Positions 22,611 through 33,449 of a stretch of 64,000 nucleotides of DNA are shown one piece after another (position 1 is the stretch's first letter; each line of letters begins with the position of its first letter). The translations under genes and the position numbers were made by a program. The stretch is from Megascapheus bottae (taxonomy: Eukaryota; Chordata; Mammalia; Rodentia; Geomyidae), in NCBI GenBank assembly GCA_024803745.1, contig JANJXV010000013.1, positions 31,538,001 to 31,602,000 of the forward strand, given 5' to 3'. The notes under the pieces were generated by a model. That model had not been told where the DNA came from, made no database searches, and saw nothing but the letters and a program-made list of their open reading frames with translations.

Positions 22611-23395
22611 TTCCTGCTTTTCTTCTCCTTTAATGTTTCTACATATTGTTGTTATTTTGTGTAGGCATCCTTGAGAAAATCCAGTCTTCTTGTCACCTCC
22701 AAGACTATAACTGGTATATAATAGAAAGTTAATATAATTTTATTACATGACTTAGAATGAAGCTGCTTTTTTTAAGTCCCTGATAAGGCTTTCTAACCTT
22801 TTTCAACATAGAAACATAGATGGTAGTGAAAGGAAAAGGGGAATGAAGAGTAGTCAACATCAGTTGTCCTGCATCTGGGAAGGTCTAAACCACTTCTGGA
22901 ATCTCCCCCTTTCCCTCCTCTATCCTAGAAAGTGGCCTAATCAGAATAGAAGCCAATTCTTTTCTAAGATGCAGGTTGAAATCCATGAGCTGCAAATCAT
23001 AGATGGGGCATACGCTGCAAATTAGGGGGCATTAATGGGATGACTCAGAGTCCCACAATGGGTCTGAGCTTGAAAATGACTGTGGAGATGTTCCCAAAGT
23101 CTTGACAGATCTATGTTAAGGCAGAAACAAGGACATCATATTCTCCAATATTACTGTGATTCAGAATCGAAACAGTGACCTGAACGCTAGAAATGTCAGC
23201 CAAGAAAAGGGAAAGAGAATGAGCAGAACAGAAATCTGGGTTTACTGAGAGACCATAAACCCTATGACCTATAATAGAGATGCTTTTCACGTGAAGCGGG
23301 TAATTTCAGGCCCCCACATCGGGTCTATCTCTGTTTTCTACCTGCTGTAAGATGGAATGTAAATCTTGGAAAAACTGTGCAATACATGTGAAGAG
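22611..23395. other. unassigned non-coding sequence
   Basis: Nothing recognised. Confidence 0.35.
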
Positions 23396-23399
23396 GATT

Positions 23400-23520
23400 A
23401 CACTGGAAAGAATTCTCATTCTGATTCTGATGCTGTGTCAAGTTAGGATGTCTTACCTTGGGAAGCCATTTTCTCTTTCTGGGCCTCAGTTTTTCCATTT
23501 ATCTGAATGGTGTTAGAGTT
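23400..23520 (+). repeat. MIR SINE fragment
   Basis: gatgctgtgtcaagttagg ... tctgggcctcagtttttcca matches the MIR core and 3' side in sense orientation. Confidence 0.6.
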
Positions 23521-23525
23521 GTCAT

Positions 23526-23858
23526 TTTATTATGAGCTGAATTGTGTCCCTCCAAATTGATATGTTGAAGTTCCAATCTCTAATATTTCAGAATGTCACT
23601 ATGTTTAGACCTGAAGAGGTTTTTAATTTAAAATGTGGATGTTACTGTGGGACCATAATACAATATGACTGGATTCGTATCAGTAGACCAGGCTCCAGGG
23701 AGCATACATGCACTAGAAAAGGCTGTGTGAGGACACAGAAAGAGGGCAGCTATGTGCAAGTCGTGAAGAGAGAGGCCTCAGAAGAAACCAAACCCACAAA
23801 CACCTATGTCTTAATTGCTAGTATCTAGGACTGGGAGAAAATAAATTTCTATTGCTGA
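23526..23858 (+). mobile_element. MLT1-type MaLR LTR
   Basis: It begins tgagctgaattgtgtccctc and has tgatatgttgaagttccaat. Further on are gaggcctcagaagaaacc and, near the end, gagaaaataaatttct, the polyadenylation signal region of the MLT1 LTR. This is an ancient, non-coding ERVL-MaLR relic. An open frame runs through it by chance (23544-23828). Confidence 0.75.
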
Positions 23859-23990
23859 ACCTCCCCTCTCCCACCCCCCAACCACCCGCCCTGCATGTCA
23901 TCTTATTTTGGAAGCTCTAGCAAATTTATATACGTTTCAAACAGCTAAATTACCAGGCTTTTTATGGCTTTAAAATTTCTTTCAGGAAGT

Positions 23991-24245
23991 TTAGTAAGTA
24001 TTGGTGGATTTGTTGATTGCAAATCCCTTGATAGTTTTCTCTATGGTAGCACTGGGAGTTTTATGTGTTTCTACTCCAAATCTAGATGAGTTTTTTTTGA
24101 CCATTTTCACCATCAGATGATAGTAAAGTATTGTTGTGCCTCTTTCTGGGTCCTGGGCCTTCACAATCTCAAATTTTCCTTTCCCTTTCTCATGAAATAC
24201 TTGATCTTGAAGAAGTGCTAAGTTGCCATGTAAGGAAGAGGCCAT
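23991..24245 (-). other. 84-codon open frame of unknown origin
   Basis: An ATG-initiated frame with fairly ordinary amino-acid composition (MASSLHGNLALLQDQ start, lysine-rich middle). I recognise no domain, signal peptide or membrane segment. It could be a processed-pseudogene fragment or chance; no promoter or splice evidence was seen. Confidence 0.15.
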
Positions 24246-24530
24246 GAGTCAACATGAAGAAGGTGAAGGCTAGACTTCTGGTTTACCCTGCTGAGATGCT
24301 GAGTGTGTGGACAAAGCTGTCTTGGACTCTGCAGACTAGATCAGCCACTAGCTGAAGGACAGTAGACAATCCCTTCAAAACCGTTTTAGAGAGTTACCTA
24401 GCCTAAGCCTCTGTGAATTCTGAGCCCATAAAAGTATCAGATATCATATGGCTATTGACAGAAACCTCTAGGTTTTAGAAAACACCATTTCTACAATGAT
24501 GCAAAACACATTTTAAGAATGACCTGATTG

Positions 24531-24729
24531 GGCCGGGAGTTTGGCCTAGTGGTTAAAGTGCTTGCCTAGCATGCATGAAGACCCAGGTTCCATTCCTCGG
24601 TACCATATATAGAAAAAAGCCGGAAGGGGTGCTGAGGCTCAAGTGGTAGAGCTCTAGCCTTGAGAAAGTACAAGGACAGTGCTCAGGCCCTGAGCTCAAG
24701 CCCAGGACTGGCAAAAAAAAAAAAAAAAA
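24531..24729 (+). repeat. IDL SINE with perfect target-site duplication
   Basis: Full-length dimer with head ggccgggagtttggcctagt, second arm gctcaagtggtagagctcta and poly(A). Flanked by the exact 16-bp duplication aagaatgacctgattg at 24515-24530 and 24730-24745. Confidence 0.9.
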
Positions 24730-24795
24730 AAGAATGACCTGATTGATGCTTATATTAATTCTGTCTAGGCACTTTTTAAAAAATAATTGTCTAGG

Positions 24796-24984
24796 GGCCG
24801 GGAGTTTGGCCTAGTGGTTAAAGTGCTTGCCTAGCATGCATGAAGACCCGGGTTCGATTCCTCGGTACCACATACATAGAAAAAAGCTGGAAGTGGTGCT
24901 GAGGCTCAAGTGGTAGAGCTCTAGCCTTGAGAAAGTCCAAGGACAGTGCTCAGGCCCTGAGCTCAAGCCCAGGACTGGCCAAAA

Positions 24985-25021
<37 letters not shown>
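24796..25021 (+). repeat. IDL SINE with (AAAT)n tail
   Basis: It has an intact box A-like cctagtgg and box B ggttcgattcc and is close to the consensus. The tail has become about 11 AATA units (24984-25028). Flanks show a near-identical duplication, aaataattgtctag at 24781 and aaataaatgtctag at 25022. Confidence 0.9.
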
Positions 25022-25027
<6 letters not shown>

Positions 25028-25109
25028 ATGTCTAGTAAAGAAGAAAGGATTCTGTTCAGGGCTCTGGCTGAGAAAAGATTTTGATAAACAATGCCATTAG
25101 CAAAGTAAC

Positions 25110-25250
25110 TTGATTTATTTCACACAAGTCACTTGACATCTCGAGGTCTCAGTTTACTCATTGGTAAAAGAGGAACTATTGTACATGTGGTGTGGAGTTC
25201 TGTGGGGATTGAATGTGTTAATTAGCTGCCATATTATTAAGCAAATGGTG
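25110..25250 (+). repeat. MIR SINE fragment
   Basis: aagtcacttgacatctcgag, then gtctcagtttactcattgg, matches the MIR core. Confidence 0.6.
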
Positions 25251-25663
25251 AAGGTCAACAAAACAGTGGCTACTACAACTGCAATAAGACTGGTGCTGCT
25301 TCAAGTAGGCAAATGAGGCCAGCTTTATGACTGCCAGTAGAGTTGAATGAAATACCCCCTCCAAACAAGCTGCTCTGGCCATACTGCCAAAGGGCCAAGA
25401 TCTTCCTATTGAGATGTGACATTTCAGCTGAAGAATTAAAAAATCCTTTAAATTCCCAGTTACATTTGGCAAGAGACATATATGCAAAGACATCACAAAC
25501 TGGAAGTGGTATACCAAAGTGGAACCCCCCCCCCCAAGATTTAATGAATTTTAGAATTATTTTAGGCTGCAAGTGGCTGAAAATAGAAAACAACAGTGTA
25601 GGATGGTTTAATGGTTGAGCACTTAGTATACGTGAGGCCCTGGGTCAAGGAGAAACATCATCC

Positions 25664-25665
25664 AC

Positions 25666-25737
<72 letters not shown>

Positions 25738-25812
25738 CAGAAGGAGAGAAAGAAGAAGAAGAAGAAGAAGAAGAAGAAGAAGAAGAAGAAGAAGAAGAAG
25801 AAGAAGAAGAAG
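25664..25812. repeat. (TC)n(AC)n followed by (GAA)n
   Basis: (TC) at 25664-25686, (AC) at 25687-25735, a 14-bp spacer, then about 20 GAA units at 25753-25812. Two open frames here are pure repeat translations. Confidence 0.95.
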
Positions 25813-26109
25813 AGAAGAGAAATTAAAAAAAACCAAACAACTAAAGGTTGGACAAAAGCATGCTTTGTCATTTTAAAGATACTTTTTAGAAGTTTGCTTA
25901 TCCTACCATGGCCAAGAATTAATCCCATGGCCAAATCTCACTGATACCTAAGCTGAGAAACATGTACCAGATTCAAGACACCTGCATACCTGGGAAAATG
26001 TTAGAAACTGCCAAGGAAAAACATTTTTGGGAAAAAAAGATGTAATCTTTCAGACAACCTTTTCTTGAACACAATTTCAAGTCAGAAAAAGTGCTGGACA
26101 ATTAGGATA

Positions 26110-26330
26110 TTTGTCCACCTTATACACTTATTATTATCCCTATTTAAGACAGAGGGAATGAAAAACTGAGAAGTAACTTGAACAAAGTGATAGAGCTAGT
26201 TAGGGCTTGGTCAGCCTTAGACTCATGTCTATATAATTTCAGTCCTGGGTCCGGTACATGCTTGTCCAGTCTCTATACTGTGTGACTTTGAGGCAGTCAT
26301 TTTCCTAAACAAAGTCAGATTTGCTGTGAA
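26110..26330. repeat. two MIR fragments, opposite orientations
   Basis: At 26110-26240 the minus-strand core (aaaactgagaagtaacttg) is visible. At 26262-26330 a plus-strand core begins (actgtgtgactttgaggcag). Confidence 0.5.
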
Positions 26331-26539
26331 ATGAATGAAATCATCACCTTAATATTCTTCTGGAGAGGAATTTTCAGTAGCTGCAGTTTTGGGGGTGGGA
26401 TAGAGGTAGAAGCACAGTAGTAGGCAGGAAGAAATTTTATGTAAGATTTCTGGCCAAACAGAACCAAGGAAAAAGGACTTTACTGCCACGGCTCTAGCAG
26501 TTTCTTGTGATTTGTAAATTTGCATAAATATATATTTTG

Positions 26540-26645
26540 GATCTAAGACTGTATTATTGTATTGATATATGTACATATATATGTACACCAATATACCAAT
26601 ATATATACATATCTATCTATATCTGTTTATATAGATATAGATATG
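26540..26645. repeat. AT-rich TATA/ATATAC low-complexity tract
   Basis: Irregular tatatgtacata and atagatata units with no clean period. Confidence 0.7.
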
Positions 26646-26779
26646 GCCCCACAGTACCTTGATCTACTTTTGTGTTCTGTGACTAAACTTTAGTAAATCT
26701 CTAAAAGAATGGATTTGAGAGATGTTTGGAATCAAAGTTTAGGTCTGGATAATGGCAAAGGTGGAACTGACTCTGTGTC

Positions 26780-26938
26780 TCCTTCCTCTGTCTCTGTCTC
26801 TGTCTCTGTCTGTCTCTCTGTCTCTCTCTGTCTCTGTCTCTCTCTGTCTCTGTCTCTCTCTGTCTCTGTCTCTGTCTTTCTGTCTCTGTCTCTCTGTCTC
26901 TCTCTGTCTCTGTCTCTGTCTCTGTCTCTCTCTCTCCT
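26780..26938. repeat. (TCTCTG)n/(TC)n complex microsatellite
   Basis: About 160 bp of TCTCTG hexamers interrupted by TC and single-base variants; all open frames here are repeat readings. Confidence 0.9.
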
Positions 26939-27424
26939 CCCCTAGTTTCCTCGAATGCAGGGATTGCTTCCCTCTGCCATATATCCATGGCTTTGTATCC
27001 TGTATTTCAGTGCATAGCACACTGTTCGAGTTTGGAGTGAAGAATCTCCTGAATGCCCATATGTTAAAGAATTGGATCTAACTGGCATGAGTGGGAGGGT
27101 TGGAACCTTTCAGAAGTGGAATTTAATGGCAAGTCACCAGGGCCATTTTTATTAAAGGATATTGTGGAACACCGGTATCTTTCTCTATTTCTCTTCTTAG
27201 CCATGAAGTGAGTGTTTTTACTCTGCCAGATGTGTTTGCCATTTTTTTTATTATCTCAATATTAGTTTATCAGTTGGTTATCTCAAATATTTGTGTTACT
27301 GATGGAAAGCTGATGAATACATACTCTGCCCTCTGAATTACTTGGGTCCACAGCTTTTAGAAGGCTGGGTAATGCCTAATACTACCTACTCAATCAATAC
27401 TACCCATCTCAATCAATAGTTGTT

Positions 27425-27605
27425 TCAGTGGTGTGTGCCTGCCATCCCAGCTATGGTGAGAAGTGCAGATGTGAAGATATAAGTCCAGGCTAGCTCAGGG
27501 TGAAGCAAGACCTTATCTTAAAAATAAACAGAATGAAAGAAGATGAAGGCAAGCTTGGGGGATACAATGTCTTCCTAACAAGTTCCAAACCCTGAACAAG
27601 CCATA
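27425..27605 (+). repeat. diverged B1/ID SINE
   Basis: ggtgtgtgcctgccatccca and ccaggctagctcagggtg recall the B1 half. A degraded ID-like part follows. An old copy. Confidence 0.5.
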
Positions 27606-29235
27606 AATATACTGTACAACCACTGTACAAGTCGTACATACACTAAATAAAATAAACATTAATTAAAGCAGAAATCAGGAATTTCACCTCTAAATTCTCA
27701 TATGTCCAGCAAATAATCTGGCATGAAATAAGAACAAATAAATACTTGAAAGATAAAGTTGAATTGAGGAGCCTGCAGATTCACAGAAGGGAACACAGAA
27801 GGGAAATCATGCTTTTATGGTGTGATGCTTTCTCAGCCTTAGTGGCCCTTTGTGAAATAAAAGTTATTATACCCAATGATGTCTAGGATAGAAATTCCGT
27901 ACCTGATAGTGGTAAACTAATAAATATCTTGAAGTGTAGGTTTGTACATGGAAGTGAGGTGAAATTCAGTCGGAAGACCTTGTATTCAAGACAAAGGTCC
28001 AGAGCGTTACTTGGAAGTATCAGATACTGGCTTGAGCAAATTCCAGCAAGAATTATTACATTCTCACAACTTTGAGTTCTCTTGTACTCTTCAGTTGGAT
28101 AAGTTCTCTGTCCTTGGCTTTTAAGCAGAGATGTCATCTCATTTATATGGCATTCTTTCCCTTCTTTTAAAGGACTATGTACCTTTCCCAAGTTTTAATA
28201 CTGATGTGAGCAGTTAAAGTATATGTTTTCAGGTAGTTAACTTTTAGAAATATACTGTTTGCCCTCTGCCCTCCAGTGCTAAAACCAGTAACTTTAAATG
28301 ACATAAAATTTCTGACATACTGATTGATTCCTGTGTTTATGAGAGGAGAATGAAGAAGAAAGGAATTCAGATTTCCCCTATATAGATAACAGACTTGGTG
28401 CTAGAAGTTGTTGGGTCCACATATTAGTTAATGAGTAAAACAAACATGGATTTGAGACTCCTACATTTCAAACCTGAGTTGATGAACTTTTCAATCTAAT
28501 GAGCTTATTTGAAAAAGGGTATTGAGAATGAGAGAGCTCCTTGAACAGTGATGTAGTCATGATTGCATGTCTTTGATTATTTTCTTTGTCATAGACTACA
28601 GTAACAGGGGAGCTAATGTACCCTGATTTGCCCTCATAGTTAACTCCTGCAAGATACCTCTATAAAAGCATTTGTTTAATATTAAGGAGGTAATTTAACG
28701 CATTTTATGAGGCTTTATTTTATTAGAAGCTGCTATAATAGGCTTGCATCTAATCATCTTTTCTTTGGTGATAATAACATCCTTACCCTCTTAAGGATGA
28801 AATTGTCTCCATTCCTTTGATGTCTGTGCTAATTGCTATCTATTGTCATATTTAAACTCAGAATGAGAATGAATTCCTTCCTTCATCTGTAAGTCTTAAG
28901 GAAGTCAGGTTGTGAACACAACACCACCAAAGCAAACCCAAATCTGAGGTCTATAATGATCTTGTTTAACATCTCAATGACTCCATTGTTATAAATAGAT
29001 GGCTAAATTCCTTCTCTCCTCAGTTATTTGCTGAATACTTATTTTGTCTGAATACAGATGATGAAACTGTGTTACCGGTTATCCTGCTTCACATGGATAA
29101 TACATACCTTGGGTGGAGGGTGGAGGAGGAGGAGATGTATAAATTCTGTCTGGAGAAAAGATGAATGAAAATGGAACATGGAGAACTGGAAAGGAGTTGG
29201 TGCTCATAAATTATGATAAAAGGCCTCTTCTTTTC
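27606..29235. other. unassigned non-coding sequence
   Basis: No repeat family or gene recognised in about 1.6 kb. Confidence 0.4.
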
Positions 29236-29249
29236 ATCATCATCATCAG

Positions 29250-29283
<34 letters not shown>

Positions 29284-29375
29284 TTTATTGGCAACCCTGG
29301 GTGTTGAACTCAGGGTTTTGTGTTTACTAGGCAGATAATCTGTTGATCAAGCCATTTCTCTAACCCTTTGTGGTC
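29236..29375 (-). repeat. ID-like SINE with (ATG)n-expanded tail
   Basis: About 16 CAT units (29236-29283) precede ttggcaaccctgggtgttga, then actcagggttttg, the complement of an ID-like 3' half. Confidence 0.6.
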
Positions 29376-29615
29376 TGGTTATTTTTTGAGAGAGGGTCCC
29401 ATTTTTTCCCCCAAGGCTAACCGGGACCAATATTCCATTTATGTTTCTTGCCATAGCTCAGATAACAGACATACAATCCCACATCTAGTTTTTTCTGTTG
29501 AAATGAGGTCCTGTAAACTTTTTTTTTTTTTTTTTTCCTAATCTGGCTTAAAACAATGATCTTCTGGATCTCAACCTGCTGCATAGGTTGAATGACATGC
29601 ATGCTCATGAATGAG

Positions 29616-29619
29616 TTGT

Positions 29620-29672
<53 letters not shown>
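29616..29672. repeat. (GT)n microsatellite
   Basis: About 25 GT units with an early interruption. Confidence 0.95.
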
Positions 29673-29674
<2 letters not shown>

Positions 29675-29833
29675 GACTTTGGTCTCTTCAAAGTAGAAGG
29701 AAGGGAATTTGACAGAGCATTTTTGGAAAGTTTTTTTTTTCTTTCATTTTTTTTTTTAGCTAATAGGCACTCAATAAATGTACTAGCTGAGTAACAAAAG
29801 CACTAGATATATATGTATAAAGAAACAATTCAG

Positions 29834-30024
29834 GGGCTGGGACTTCGGCCTAGTGGTAGAGTGCTTTCCTAGCATGCATGAAAACCTGGGTTCGATTCCT
29901 CAGTACTACATATATAGAAAAAAGCCAGGAGTAGTGCTGTGGCTCAAGTGGTGGAACTCTGGCCTTGAGAAGGCCTAAAAACAGTGCTCAGGCCTGAGTT
30001 CAGGCCCAAGACTGGCAAAATAAA

Positions 30025-30051
<27 letters not shown>
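29834..30051 (+). repeat. IDL SINE with (AAGT)n tail
   Basis: Head ggggctgggacttcggccta, box B ggttcgattcc, second arm tggctcaagtggtggaact. The tail is about 8 AAGT units (30022-30051). The target-site duplication is aaacaattca at 29823 and 30052. Confidence 0.85.
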
Positions 30052-30056
<5 letters not shown>

Positions 30057-30063
30057 CAATTCA

Positions 30064-30329
30064 TAGCCCAGCTCCGTGGCTCACACCTGTAATCCTAGCT
30101 ACTCAGGAGGCTGAGATCTGAGGATCAAGGTTCAAAGCCAGCTCAAGCACTAAAGGACCTGAGACTCATCTCCAATTAACCTCTAGAAAAGGGGAAGTGG
30201 AGCTTGGCTCGAGGGTAGGGAGGTAGCCTTGAGCTGAAGAGCTCAGGGACAGCATCCAGGCCAAGTTCAAGCCCTTGTGACCCAACAACAACAACAACAA
30301 AAATAATAAAAGAAAAATAAAAGAAAAAA
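30064..30329 (+). repeat. complete B1-dID type dimeric SINE
   Basis: The cleanest copy in the window. B1 half gtggctcacacctgtaatcc, linker ggacctgagactcatctcca, ID-like half gtagccttgagctgaagagc, ending in CAA/AAAT-rich tail. It starts about 12 bp after the preceding IDL SINE. Confidence 0.85.
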
Positions 30330-31145
30330 ATTCATTGCAAATAATCTTTAAAGTCTCATTCCTATCATTAAGCTGAACTGGATGAATATATACTATGTTT
30401 ACACAGTCGTGCTCTGTGCTCTAATTCAAAGATGGATGCTATTCCTTCCCCAAAGATATTTATTCCTGGTGCAGTTAGAAAACACATTTGCAGGCACTGT
30501 ACTTCCTACTCTCACGTCAGACATTTTAAATCAATGTGGAGGCTTTTTTTTCTATACGAATCTAGAGTCAATCTCAAAGCCTTTTAAAACTCAATGTTCT
30601 AGATCTCTCTTTCCAGTCATTCTGACTTGGAATGAACAATAATGTCTATTTGCCAACTTGACTTTAAAGAAGGGACAGATATATACAGAACCATTTATGG
30701 TAATCAGAAAGGTTATGGTCATTAATAAAATAGATATTTCTTAAATACTATATGCTGAATCAAATTGTCAGTAATATATTGTAGCTGGAATATCTTACAG
30801 ATCACACCTACTTAAAGAAATCCTACTTAGATCTTGCTTTGAAAAGCAAAGAATCATTTTGAAAGTGAAATGCCATCTTCCAATTGATCAGTATAAGATC
30901 AACTGTATTGACCTTTCCTTGTGTACAATATCAACAAAGAAGGAAAATAGGTTTCAAAGTTAATTGCTTTCCCTAGAGTATGTGATAAAGAAGAACAAGT
31001 AAGAAGAAATGATTTTTCAAGAAGCCCAATTCAAATTAGAAAAGCAAAATTGAAGCACCTGCTAAGAGTGAATGGGAGGAAATAGGAACTGAGGTTCTAT
31101 ACAAATCTCTTGTTCATTGGTGCCAGTTTAAGTTATTTTTAAGTT
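30330..31145. other. unassigned non-coding sequence
   Basis: Nothing recognised. Confidence 0.35.
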
Positions 31146-31149
31146 GTTT

Positions 31150-31320
31150 CTCAACCTGCCTGGGATTAACATGCCTAGGCCACCATACCCAACTCTTTGT
31201 TGGTTGATATAGTAGGTCCTGTTGATCCTGTTTTTGCTGGGCTGGCCTCAAACTGAGATATCCTCTCTATCTCCACTTCCTGAGCACCTAGGATTATAAG
31301 TATGAGCTACCAGATTTGCT
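31150..31320 (-). repeat. B1-related SINE
   Basis: gctgggctggcctcaaactg and gagcacctaggattataag are the complement of the B1 3' and 5' parts. Confidence 0.65.
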
Positions 31321-31805
31321 TCTCCTCTTCATTTTTTCTTGTTGATTTGGTTATGGATAGTAGATTATTTTCTTACTCTACAGACATTTCTCTAGCCTCT
31401 TTAAGGTGTTAAGAGGATTTTAGTAGAAGCCTTTACAGATAGATGAGCATAAGCAGCCTATAGCATTCCTTGATAGCTCTTCCACATTTTAGGAACGCTT
31501 AAGACCATTATTGGTTACTTTGCTGCTGTGGAAATAGGTCTTTTTGTTCCTACTTTTGTGATTCAGAAACAGAACTACATACTATTTTTTTTCCTTTTTC
31601 TAAGTTATTGGAAGTTCCTCATAGTCACAGAATACATAAATACTTATTTTGTTTCAAGTGAATGAGAGTGGCTAGAATTTGCCTGGAGATTTTCATGGAT
31701 ACAAGTTACAATAACAGTAAATATTGACACATAAGAAGTGCCACTATGGCACATTGTTCTAGCTCACTGAGAGTTTGACATCTAGTTTTACCAGGGAATA
31801 TATGG

Positions 31806-31822
31806 AAGTCCTTTCTTTCTTT

Positions 31823-31869
<47 letters not shown>

Positions 31870-32135
31870 GTACTGAGGATTGAACTTTGGACCCAGAGTC
31901 TTATTTACCATTTGTGTTACGCCTCCAGTCCCCTTTTGCCTTGGTTGTTTTTGAGATAAGGTCTTGCTTTATGACTCGGCTGTGATTTTTCCTATTTGTG
32001 ATTCCTATTTGTCAATTAAGACAGAGTCTCCTGAACTTCTTTGTGCCCAAGTTGGCCTCCAACTGCTGTTCTCCAATTTCTGCCTCCCAAGTAGCTAGTA
32101 TACAAGCCTGAGTCATTGAGCTTGGTGTTGGGAGG
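31806..32135 (-). repeat. composite B1/ID SINE with (CTTT)n tail
   Basis: (CTTT)n at 31806-31868, then an ID-like complement (tgaggattgaactttggacc), then a B1 complement (gttggcctccaactgctgtt; caagtagctagtatacaag). Confidence 0.65.
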
Positions 32136-32444
32136 GCTTTTATTAAACTCCTGTTACTCTTCTGAGCTTTATGAGCTATGTGAGGTATTGAGTCCTGATC
32201 ACTGAAGGGGAGATGCCAAGTGGGTTAGACGTTTATAACAAAACTTGAGGAAACAAATGGGGTTAGCTTTCAGACAGTCATTGAGTGAAGTCATTAAGCA
32301 GTAGTTATTGAGGATTAGTTAAGCCTCACTAGTTGATGAGAAGAGAGTTAACTAACCACTCAAATCAGGTGGTGAACAGGGTTCACAGGAATGGAGAGAA
32401 AATGTATGTGGGGAGTGTGACAGTTTCTGCTCATTTCTTGGCAA

Positions 32445-32690
32445 ATGTTCTCTTGTTTTTTAGAGAAGGTCTTATACTCTTGCCCAGACAGTCTTCTGTC
32501 TCTGATAGTACCTCTGCCTTTGAGAAGCTACAACTATAAATATATACCAACATGCTGATAATGTTTGATACTGTGTCTTCCTAGCTTTTCCTGTCTGGGA
32601 TGGCCTCAACTCATAATCTTCCTATCTCTACCTCCTGAATACTGGGCTTATAGGCATTTACTAGCATGCCTATCCCTCAGTCCTGGAAGT
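32445..32690 (-). repeat. two diverged B1-like monomers
   Basis: A truncated monomer at about 32445-32560 is followed by a better one at 32575-32690 (gatggcctcaactcataatc, tgaatactgggcttatag). Confidence 0.5.
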
Positions 32691-32964
32691 TTCACTTAAA
32701 GTATAGACTGAGAGCATAAAACTTGATCATTTATTCTTATAAAACTTTCCTGAATTAGTTATATCACAGTTCTTGAAATTCAAGAAGATTCTCATAATTG
32801 TCTTTGCTATTTCCTTGCAGATCTAAGGCGAGTGTGATTCCCTTGTAGCCACAAGGGCCAAAGATTGCTCTCAGTGTTTATGGAAAGAAATGAACTGAGG
32901 AATGAGATGGATGTGGAGTGGGATGAGGTTGGGCCACTGCTCAAGATAATCTCTTCAATTGCTG

Positions 32965-33175
32965 GTTCAGATATTCTTTGTCAAACACTGTGCCAAATGC
33001 TTTATCAGCATCACATCACTTTTATAACCACCCCGTGTGGAAAAGGTATTTTCTGATTGAATAGATGAGGTCAGGAACATATAAGAAGCTGAAGCGTGTG
33101 TTCAAGACCATACAACTCCTTAAGCAGCACAACTGGCATTCAATCTCCAGTGCTTTTTAACTTCCAAATCCAAAT
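32965..33175 (-). repeat. MIR SINE
   Basis: aaacactgtgccaaatgctt, later gaatagatgaggtc and caactggcattcaatctcc, follow the MIR order in antisense. Confidence 0.6.
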
Positions 33176-33209
33176 CCACTCAACTCACTACTGTCAGCTC
33201 AGAGATGGC

Positions 33210-33211
<2 letters not shown>

Positions 33212-33243
<32 letters not shown>

Positions 33244-33426
33244 CAGTCCTGAGCTTGAGCTCAGGGCCTGAGCACTGTCCTTGGACTTTCTCAAGGCTAG
33301 AGCTCTACCACTTGAGCATCAGCACCATTTCTGACTTTTTTCTATGTATGTGGTACTGAGGAATCGATCCCGGGTCTTTGTGCATGCTAGGCAAGCACTC
33401 TACCACTAGGCCAAACTCCCAGCCTC
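33212..33426 (-). repeat. IDL SINE
   Basis: Poly(T) of about 28, then gccagtcctgagcttgagct, ..., gaatcgatcccgggtctttg, ..., caaactcccagcc. Full-length dimer on the minus strand. A second T-tract follows at 33431-33447. Confidence 0.85.
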
Positions 33427-33449
33427 AAGGTTTTTTTTTTTTTTTTTAA

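Noticed and set aside
23544..23828. 94-codon frame as a cysteine-containing small protein
   Set aside because: It lies wholly inside an MLT1-type LTR, which is non-coding.
24797..24870. tRNA-like sequence with box A and box B (also at 24531 and 29834)
   Set aside because: It is the pol III head of the IDL SINE, lacks a full cloverleaf acceptor stem and is followed by the SINE body and tail.
26780..26938. CRISPR-like regular repetition
   Set aside because: It is a TCTCTG/TC microsatellite with no spacers, in a eukaryotic genome.
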